Positions 33,671 to 39,246 of a stretch of DNA of 39,246 nucleotides are shown one piece after another. The translations under genes were made by a program, and so were the position numbers. How positions within the stretch are numbered: position 1 is the first letter of the stretch; the number at the start of each line of letters is the position of its first letter. The notes under the pieces are model-generated. The model made no database searches and had not been told where the DNA came from. It saw only the letters and a program-made list of their open reading frames with translations. This DNA comes from CAYNFR01 sp964396595 (GTDB lineage Bacteria > Bacteroidota > Bacteroidia > Chitinophagales > Saprospiraceae). The stretch lies in assembly GCA_964396595.1 (NCBI GenBank), contig CAYNFR010000030.1, positions 1 to 39,246 of the forward strand. The letters are read 5' to 3'.

Positions 33671-34471
33671 ATGAGAGGATTCATTATTCTGACCCTAGTA
33701 ACGGTACTTATCGCTTCGTGCAAAACAGAGTTTGAAGCAGTCCGTACCTCCAATGATGCAGAGCGCATCTATAAATCAGCAGAAGAATTATTTGCTACAG
33801 GCGATTATAATCGAGCCATTATATTGTATGAATTGGCTATACCAGCCTACAGAGGAAAGATAGAAGCAGAGAAGATTTATTTTAACTATGCTAACGCAAA
33901 TTATCTCAATCAGAGCTATACCCTTAGTGCTCATTATTTCAAGACATTCGCAGATACGTATACGACGAGTACAATGAAGGAAGAAGCGCTTTTCAAAAGT
34001 GCCTATTCCTACTACTTATTATCTCCACGTCATAAACTCGATCAAACAGAAACAAACAAGGCAGTGGAAGCATTCCAGCTATTTGCTAATACCTATCCCA
34101 ATTCAGAAAAAATTCCGGAAGTCAATCAATATGTTGATAAGCTCCGACGCAAAATGGAAACTAAGGCATTCGAAGCAGCTAAGCTATATTATGATTTAAA
34201 AAATTATGGTTCGGCTATTCAGAGTTTCGAAAATCTACTCAAGGATTATCCCGGTTCTCCATATCAAGAGCAGGCAACATTCTTTATGGCCAAAGCAAGC
34301 TATGAACATGCTGTAGAAAGCATATACCTGCGGCAAGAAGAAAGATATAGGAAAACCGCAGAGAGAGCGGCATATTTCTTAAAAAAATACCCGAATTCTC
34401 AATATACTAAAGAAATTCTGGGCTATCAAAACGAATCATTAAAAGAATTAAATAGAATACAAAATGGGTGA
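33671..34471 (+). CDS. bamD: Outer-membrane protein assembly factor BamD
   Basis: A 266-aa lipoprotein of the Bam complex, which folds beta-barrel proteins into the outer membrane. The lipobox is LIASC with C17 as the lipid-anchored residue. The rest is a row of TPR-like helical hairpins (for example YKSAEELFATGDYNRAIILY, TNKAVEAFQLFANTYPNSEK, YGSAIQSFENLLKDYPGSPY), as expected for BamD, with family length. It opens the operon and overlaps rpoZ by 8 bp. The 260-bp upstream region contains the terminator of the preceding operon and AATTTTTG at 33610-33617, a seven-of-eight match to the -7 element. Its clients would include the TonB-dependent barrel in this window and T9SS translocon barrels. 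Confidence 0.92.
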   Translation: MRGFIILTLVTVLIASCKTEFEAVRTSNDAERIYKSAEELFATGDYNRAIILYELAIPAYRGKIEAEKIYFNYANANYLNQSYTLSAHYFKTFADTYTTSTMKEEALFKSAYSYYLLSPRHKLDQTETNKAVEAFQLFANTYPNSEKIPEVNQYVDKLRRKMETKAFEAAKLYYDLKNYGSAIQSFENLLKDYPGSPYQEQATFFMAKASYEHAVESIYLRQEERYRKTAERAAYFLKKYPNSQYTKEILGYQNESLKELNRIQNG

Positions 34472-34814
34472 TATTAAAACACGTGTACAAGGTGTAGATC
34501 CTAATATTGAAGCAAGAGACCTACTTACTCTAGTCAAAAAATCGAACAATATCTACACGACAGTGGCGATAATAGAAAAAAGAGCAAGTCACTTAAGCAC
34601 AGTCATTCGCGAGGAGTTACACAACAAGCTCGAAGAGTTTGCTGTAAACACGGATAGAATAGAAGAAGTCCAAGAAAACAAAGAGCAAATCGAAATCTCT
34701 AAGTTTTACGAAAGACTACCTAGTCCGAGCATTATCGCTACTCAAGAGTTTCTCTCAGAAATACTCGAAGTGGAGGATAGCCAAGCGACATCCGACAACG
34801 AGGACTCCATTTAA
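34464..34814 (+). CDS. rpoZ: RNA polymerase omega subunit (Rpb6/RpoZ family)
   Basis: A 116-aa protein of the Bacteroidota omega/Rpb6-like family, which binds the beta' subunit and assists RNA polymerase assembly. The N-terminal 60 residues hold the omega-like helices (ARDLLTLVKKSNNIYTTVAIIEKRASHLS), and the C-terminal tail is acidic. The start overlaps the end of bamD by 8 bp and the stop is 6 bp before coaBC, so translation is probably coupled. Position between bamD and coaBC supports the identification, because this order is usual in the phylum. Confidence 0.87.
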   Translation: MGDIKTRVQGVDPNIEARDLLTLVKKSNNIYTTVAIIEKRASHLSTVIREELHNKLEEFAVNTDRIEEVQENKEQIEISKFYERLPSPSIIATQEFLSEILEVEDSQATSDNEDSI

Positions 34815-34820
34815 TAGATC

Positions 34821-36011
34821 ATGCGGATACTACTAGGCGTAACGGGTAGTATCGCTGCATATAAGTCATTGCAGTTATGCAGGTTATTTATCAAGCATGG
34901 ACATGAGGTATGCGTGGTAATGACACCTGCAGCAGAAAAGTTTGTCAGTAAACTCAGTTTCTCTACTTTAAGCAAAAAGGAGGTGTACTCAGGCATCATT
35001 GAAAATGATAGCTGGGCTAATCATGTAGAGCTGGGTCTGTGGGCAGACCTGATGATTATTGCGCCTGCCACAGCTAATACGATCGCAAAACTGGCCAATG
35101 GTATAGCGGATAACATGGTCATTGCCTGTTATCTGAGTGCCAGGTGCCCTGTCTATATTGCTCCGGCTATGGATGTAGATATGTGGAAACATCCATCAAC
35201 AAGCATGAATATAACTCGGCTTAAATCCTACGGAAATATTATCATTCCTGTTGAACATGGAGAGCTTGCATCAGGACTTCATGGCGACGGGAGAATGGCA
35301 GAGCCTGAGAATATTTACCGACTTATCACCACGCCCGACGACGTTTATGTAAAGCAGAAAATCCTGCAAGGCAAAAAGGTGTTGATCACTTTGGGCCCGA
35401 CAGTTGAAGCCATCGATCCGGTGAGATATATAAGCAATCATAGTACCGGCCTGATGGGTATAAGATTGATAGAAGAGTGTCTGAAAAGTGGCGCTGCATC
35501 AGTCATCGCCGTATCTGGCCCTACAAAATTTTCCATACCACAAGATCAGCGGGTCGAAGTGCATCTTGTATCTAGTGCCAAGGAAATGTACGAATCATGC
35601 GAGCGGGTATTTGATGACATGGATGTCGTAATATTCGCTGCTGCCGTCGCCGACTATACCCCAGCCAAAGTGTCTGCCCACAAAGTCAAAAAGAATGATG
35701 AAGAGCTTTCCATTCAGCTAGTGAAAACCATTGATATAGCCGCCACCCTAGGGGTGAAAAAGAAAAATCAACTGACAATAGGCTTCGCACTGGAGACACA
35801 GAACGAATCTCAAAATGCTATTGATAAACTGAATAAGAAAAACTTCGATTTTATCGTTCTTAATTCATTAAATGATCCCGGTGCAGGTTTTGCTAAACCG
35901 ACTAATCGAATCACGATCCATGATAAAGTCGGCAGAGTAAAGACTTTTGACACCAAGGATAAGGCGGAAGTCGCTAAGGATATCATCGAGTATATAGCTA
36001 TAATGTTATGA
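34821..36011 (+). CDS. coaBC: Bifunctional phosphopantothenoylcysteine decarboxylase / phosphopantothenate-cysteine ligase
   Basis: A 396-aa bifunctional enzyme for two steps of coenzyme A synthesis. The N-terminal flavoprotein CoaC domain (about 1-180) has GSIAAYKS, the catalytic H68 in NHVELG, APATANTIAKLANGIADN and a PAMD motif (115-118). The C-terminal CoaB ligase domain (about 190-396) has LITLGPTVEAIDPVRYISNHSTG and ADYTPAKVSAHKVKK, where K288 corresponds to the essential ligase lysine. In the flexible flap the usual active-site Cys (ACG in E. coli) is replaced by Ser (S151 in ELASGLHGDGRM). Related Bacteroidota enzymes may share this. It overlaps the next gene by 4 bp (ATGA). Confidence 0.95.
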   Translation: MRILLGVTGSIAAYKSLQLCRLFIKHGHEVCVVMTPAAEKFVSKLSFSTLSKKEVYSGIIENDSWANHVELGLWADLMIIAPATANTIAKLANGIADNMVIACYLSARCPVYIAPAMDVDMWKHPSTSMNITRLKSYGNIIIPVEHGELASGLHGDGRMAEPENIYRLITTPDDVYVKQKILQGKKVLITLGPTVEAIDPVRYISNHSTGLMGIRLIEECLKSGAASVIAVSGPTKFSIPQDQRVEVHLVSSAKEMYESCERVFDDMDVVIFAAAVADYTPAKVSAHKVKKNDEELSIQLVKTIDIAATLGVKKKNQLTIGFALETQNESQNAIDKLNKKNFDFIVLNSLNDPGAGFAKPTNRITIHDKVGRVKTFDTKDKAEVAKDIIEYIAIML

Positions 36012-36910
36012 AAAAAATCGGAGGAATCGTTCTTTTTTGTTTGCTAGTAATAGCCGAGATCGCCGCGCAGGAGCTCTTCGTAGAAGTGCAGATCAATACA
36101 CCTGCGCTGAAAATAGCAGATCCGACTCTATTTTCCACACTTGAGACGGCCATAAGAGAATTTTATCGTAACACCAAGTGGACATCTGATGCGTACGAGC
36201 CGGAAGAAAAAATCGAGGCAAATATCCAGATAAACGTCAAAGACGATATGTCCGCCAATTCTTTTAAAGTAGACATTTATGTCAACTCAGGACGTCCGGT
36301 ATTCAATAGTAATTACACGACACCTATTCTTAATCATTCGGATAGAGATGTGACTCTTTTTTATGAACCTCAGAATCCGATCATTAACAATGCGCAGAAT
36401 TTCACTGACAATCTTTCTTCTATTCTGACATATTACGCTTATATAATTTTGGGATTTGATTATGATAGTTTTTCGCCATTGGGCGGTGATGATTATTTTA
36501 AAATTGCTAACTCCATCGTAGCCAATATCCCCCCCAATGTAAGCGCAGGGGATAGAAACTGGTCAGCTTCAGGAAGTGATAGAAACCGTTATTGGTTAGT
36601 CGAAAATCTGCTCAATCCTCGGATGAAGCGATTTCGTACCGCCTTTTACGAGTATCATATGAATGGTCTAGATCGTATGTACGGAGACCCTACATTGGGC
36701 AAGGCAGTCATCTTAAGCGCTTTGAAGGATATATCAGCCGCTAATCTCGATTATAGAAATACACTACTGGTTCAGCTTTTTGGCAATGCAAAAAGAGGAG
36801 AGATACTTGACGTGTTTAAAAACTCGGTCAAGTCAGAACAAAGGCAGGTGTACAAGGTCATGAGCGAGATCGATCCCGGTCAGATTCAACAACTTCAAGA
36901 GCTTAATTAA
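36008..36910 (+). CDS. porD: DUF4835 / PorD-family protein linked to type IX secretion
   Basis: A 300-aa exported protein with a signal peptide (cleavage near IAAQ). It matches the DUF4835 family, named PorD in T9SS annotation: an N-terminal beta part (VEVQINTPALKIADPTLF, then YNSN-like strands), a conserved FDYDSFSPLGGDDYFKIAN motif, and a C-terminal NRYWLVENLLNPRMKRFRTAFYEYHMNGLDRMY motif. The exact T9SS role is not established; the protein is probably periplasmic. It overlaps coaBC by 4 bp and ends the operon. In many Bacteroidota recN follows porD, but here a gene-free stretch follows. The presence of T9SS substrates nearby fits a functional system in this organism. The symbol rests on family naming. 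Confidence 0.85.
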   Translation: MKKIGGIVLFCLLVIAEIAAQELFVEVQINTPALKIADPTLFSTLETAIREFYRNTKWTSDAYEPEEKIEANIQINVKDDMSANSFKVDIYVNSGRPVFNSNYTTPILNHSDRDVTLFYEPQNPIINNAQNFTDNLSSILTYYAYIILGFDYDSFSPLGGDDYFKIANSIVANIPPNVSAGDRNWSASGSDRNRYWLVENLLNPRMKRFRTAFYEYHMNGLDRMYGDPTLGKAVILSALKDISAANLDYRNTLLVQLFGNAKRGEILDVFKNSVKSEQRQVYKVMSEIDPGQIQQLQELN

Positions 36911-37105
36911 TCTCAGCAATGCCCGAGTGATGTCCCCTTACTCAACGGTCAATGCCCTCACCAAGGGTGTTTATCCTGACTTCATCACTTATATTTGGTA
37001 AGTAGATAATAGCTGGATAGATATAATTTTTACCGGCCACCACACAAAAATTGTCTCTTTTTGCGTAGCAGGTATTTAGGAAAACGGAGTGTCATGGCGT
37101 GTTTT

Positions 37106-37130
37106 CGCTAGCGCATGGTAGCGTTTTTTT
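37106..37130 (+). terminator. Weak terminator-like hairpin downstream of porD
   Basis: Arms CGCTA (37106-37110) and TAGCG (37119-37123) enclose an 8-nt loop and are followed by seven T. The stem is only 5 bp and lies about 196 nt after the porD stop codon, so its use by the bamD-porD operon is uncertain. Confidence 0.3.
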
Positions 37131-38255
37131 AAGATCTTAGCTAAGTGTGGATGGTAAGCTGTAACGAGTATTGGGTTTATGTATCCTGCTGACTACATCT
37201 TGTAGGGCGACAAGAAGCAACAGATTTTTGATTAGAAATACGATATGCGAATTAATTATCAAAAATTTCGATCTCAGCATGCGTCGTTGAGTGTACGTAT
37301 TCGGGTATTTGGTAAGAAGCCGGGTATGTCCTATGATGTTGGCGAGATAAACTTTCTGGCTGACTAAATCAGAGGTGGAGCGGACTGTGTGTCAAGGGCA
37401 TTTTCCCCTTAGGCAGGTATAAACCCGCATTATGCATTAGAAAATCTATTACATGCTGAATTAGCTTTACATTAATACGCTACGCTTATTCTGCTCGCTC
37501 ACCATATTGGTGACTATGGTTCATTTACGTAATTTCTTGTTTTATGGGCACTTCAGTTTTCATAAAGAACTTCAATTGTATAATTTGGGATAAATTAAAC
37601 ACCTGCTACAGGAACGAAAAATACTTTGCTCGTGGGGTAGTGGTATGATTCAATTCACAAAGGTCATAGGCTGGACTCTGTCACATGTAAGATACTAGGG
37701 CTACGCCCAAGTAGATTTTCAATGCTGTGCTTTGAGATGAACATTGTACAAAGCATGGAAGCCTAGGTATCTTGCTGCCGTAATTGCTGGTTGACCATAG
37801 GCGGTACCCAATTATATATCCAAAGGCGACTATGTAGCTAATCAGTAAAAGGAATGTTTTTGTCACGATTTTTGTAAATTCAGACAAATGATTTTGCTGA
37901 AAAGAAGTAATTCTATTCGCCTAACGACTGGCTTTACCCGTTGTTACAAATATTTGACCGCGCTAAATAGTCACATCGAAAGAACAATATTCCTATCATG
38001 GGCAATTGAGTGAAAGAGAGATGCCTCGTAACTTGACAGGGTGTATCTTTAGCTTGCCTCCATAATCAGCGTTTGACAGAATATATATTGTATAAAGCGC
38101 AAAAGTTATAATTATCTCTTGAATATCGTTGCCAAGATAAATTTTAACATATTTATTTATGAATTTATCGGACAGTAATGTATTTTCGATTTATTATATA
38201 GGCGATCCTAGTTTATCAATGATGCTAAATCTCATAAAGTAGGATTTATTATGTC

Positions 38256-38297
38256 TCTGTTGTGGTGCTTGAGTAATGATTTAAGAACCACCACAGA
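38256..38297. repeat. Imperfect 15-bp inverted repeat before the C39-HlyD chimera
   Basis: TCTGTTGTGGTGCTT (38256-38270) and AAGAACCACCACAGA (38283-38297) pair at 13 of 15 positions around a 12-nt spacer. The repeat ends 26 nt before the chimera's start codon. It may form a leader hairpin, an operator, or mark a rearrangement edge. It lacks a T-tract. Confidence 0.55.
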
Positions 38298-38323
38298 AGC
38301 GAACCAGTAAATAAGAAAAACAA

Positions 38324-39007
38324 ATGATCTCGCCATTTCCTTTCTACAAACAACTTGACTCCATGGACTGCGGGCCCACCTGCCTGCGGATGATTGCCAA
38401 ATGGTATGGGAAAACCTACAGCCTTCCCCTTCTCAGAGAAAAATGCTACATCGACAAAGCAGGTGTCAGCCTAAAAGGCATCTGCGAGGCAGCTGAACAG
38501 ATCATCAACAACTTAACATCCGGTATTGATAAATGGTCAGACAACTATATCATACGAGCGGAACTAAGCGGAGAATTATTCCTGCCATCAACAATCGTGA
38601 CCAACAGCTATATTAAGTCAAATACGGTCATAGCGTCCATCATACCAAGTGACGTACCCCAGCAGCGTCAAGCCCAAGTAAAAATTAATAATCAGGGCAT
38701 CGGTAAAATTAAAGGAAATGATAAGGTAATCATCAAAATAGACGGTTATCCCTATAAAGAATTTGGAACTATTCAAGCAACAATTGGTCAGATATCCCTA
38801 TTGCCAGAAATCATTACGAACAGCACTGGCGAACAACAGCATATCTATACCATCGATATACCACTACCGGATACTATGATGACCAGCTATGGCATAGAAA
38901 TACCTTTTAGACCTAACTCGTCCTTAACAACAGAGATCATCACTGAAGATAAAAGCCTTTTAGCACGTCTTTTTGAGACCGTTATAAGCCTTATTCAACA
39001 AGTATAA
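38324..39007 (+). pseudogene. In-frame fusion of truncated C39 peptidase domain to C-terminal part of an HlyD-type membrane-fusion protein
   Basis: The frame encodes 227 aa. Residues 1 to about 64 match the start of the C39 peptidase domain found on bacteriocin-exporting ABC transporters: KQLDSMDCGPTCLRMIAKWYG with oxyanion Q10 and nucleophile C16, then VSLKGICEAAE. The catalytic His and Asp, the membrane domain and the ATPase are missing. From about residue 62 the sequence reads as the C-terminal half of an HlyD-family adaptor: a WSDNYIIRAELSGEL barrel strand, then KVIIKIDGYPYKEFGTIQATIGQIS and a short C-terminal helix. Intact loci usually place the two genes in tandem, so a deletion of roughly 2.8 kb (from typical family lengths) would give this product. 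The protein has no evident TM anchor and cannot work as peptidase or transporter. An expressed remnant or an assembly join are the alternatives. Confidence 0.75.
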
Positions 39008-39044
39008 TAAACCGATAAATAATAACAAATTAATAAGAGTAACA

Positions 39045-39246
39045 ATGAAATTTATGGAAAAACTTCGAGTCATTGAGCGGGTAGATGGCCTCATAAGAAG
39101 AAAGGCAACAGGCACGGCGGACGAGCTAGCCGCCCGACTAGGAGTATCGCGCAGTACGGTATTCGAACTATTCAACTGTATGAAAGACATGGGCGCAGAA
39201 ATAGAATATAATGAAACAAAAAAAAGCTATTGTTATCGTGTCGATA
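39045..39246 (+). CDS. Small helix-turn-helix protein, C-terminus beyond window
   Basis: The frame opens at 39045 and runs without stop to the end of the window (67 codons). Residues 4-64 form an HTH_11-like winged-helix pattern: MEKLRVIERVDGLIRRKATG, then TADELAARLGVSRSTVFELFNCMKDMG as helix-turn-helix, and IEYNETKKSYCYR as a wing. Small proteins of this kind occur near peptide-export and RiPP-like genes in Bacteroidota, which fits the adjoining C39-HlyD remnant 37 bp upstream; a regulatory role for that locus is inference. A second in-frame ATG at codon 4 is an alternative start. The remaining part is not visible. Confidence 0.72.
   Translation, partial: MKFMEKLRVIERVDGLIRRKATGTADELAARLGVSRSTVFELFNCMKDMGAEIEYNETKKSYCYRVD

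Larger units (their letters stand above)
36911..38323. other. 1.4-kb gene-poor stretch between porD and the C39-HlyD chimera
   Basis: I find no credible gene here on either strand. The longest open frames are 68 codons on the minus strand (37681-37887, with one hydrophobic helix near its N-terminus) and 40 codons on the plus strand (37245-37367); neither resembles a known family. The region holds many small hairpins (for example TCTTGT/ACAAGA near 37198-37215 and GGGC/GCCC near 37700), a weak terminator-like site at 37106-37130, and a longer imperfect inverted repeat at 38256-38297. The texture suggests decayed sequence or a non-coding junction where conserved gene order ends. Confidence 0.6.

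Noticed and set aside
37245..37367. A 40-codon plus-strand open frame in the same stretch
   Set aside because: Too short to support without homology or expression, and no known motif was recognised.
37681..37887. A 68-codon minus-strand open frame with a hydrophobic N-terminal helix in the gene-free stretch
   Set aside because: No family resemblance, no promoter or ribosome-binding context, and the second half is not protein-like. Frames of this length arise by chance in 1.4 kb.
37915..37965. GCCTAAC followed by GTTGTTAC, resembling integron attC consensus halves
   Set aside because: The spacing is too short and the second half does not match GTTRRRY. No integrase or cassette array is present.

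Overview
The window looks like chromosome from a member of the Bacteroidota, most likely Saprospiraceae or a close relative. Evidence: two very large secreted proteins ending in type IX secretion (T9SS) sorting tails, each preceded by a dockerin-like module of a kind common in Saprospirales; TonB-linked outer-membrane barrels of the carboxypeptidase-regulatory/plug/barrel type; a bamD-rpoZ-coaBC-porD gene order typical of the phylum; TAnnTTTG-type -7 elements in place of sigma70 boxes; and few Shine-Dalgarno sites. No complete mobile element, CRISPR array, rRNA or plasmid function is visible.

Layout. 1-59: 5' part of a tRNA-Val(GAC), cut by the window edge. 178-5503: catabolic and lipid genes: mannonate dehydratase (uxuA), a secreted GIN-domain beta-solenoid protein, a FabG-type reductase, and, divergent from it, an acyl-CoA oxidase/dehydrogenase. 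5660-12880: cell-envelope genes: an erythromycin-esterase-like lipoprotein, an oligopeptidase B-type lipoprotein, a TonB-dependent outer-membrane barrel, and a stand-alone TonB-like protein divergent from the barrel gene. 13299-21589, all on the minus strand: a cysteine-rich protein with a C-terminal membrane anchor, a TPR/class III nucleotide cyclase, a TlpA-like thioredoxin protein, and a 1032-aa Asp-box propeller protein. 21930-33410, plus strand: two adjacent, partly paralogous T9SS substrates of about 2514 and 1293 aa, closed by a strong terminator. 33671-36910: tightly packed bamD-rpoZ-coaBC-porD operon.

After porD there is a 1.4-kb stretch with no credible gene. It leads into what appears to be the worn edge of a peptide-export (bacteriocin/RiPP-type) locus: an in-frame fusion of a truncated C39 leader-peptidase domain to the C-terminal part of an HlyD-type membrane-fusion protein, then the start of a small helix-turn-helix protein that runs off the window.

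Much of the window serves the cell surface. BamD helps insert outer-membrane proteins, including the TonB-dependent barrel. The PorD-family protein is linked to the T9SS, which would export the two giant proteins. The most unusual items are the C39-HlyD chimera, the pair of giant proteins that carry dockerin-like and cohesin-like modules in one chain, and several enzymes with a substitution at a usually conserved position (cyclase Q556, CoaBC S151, esterase Q283).
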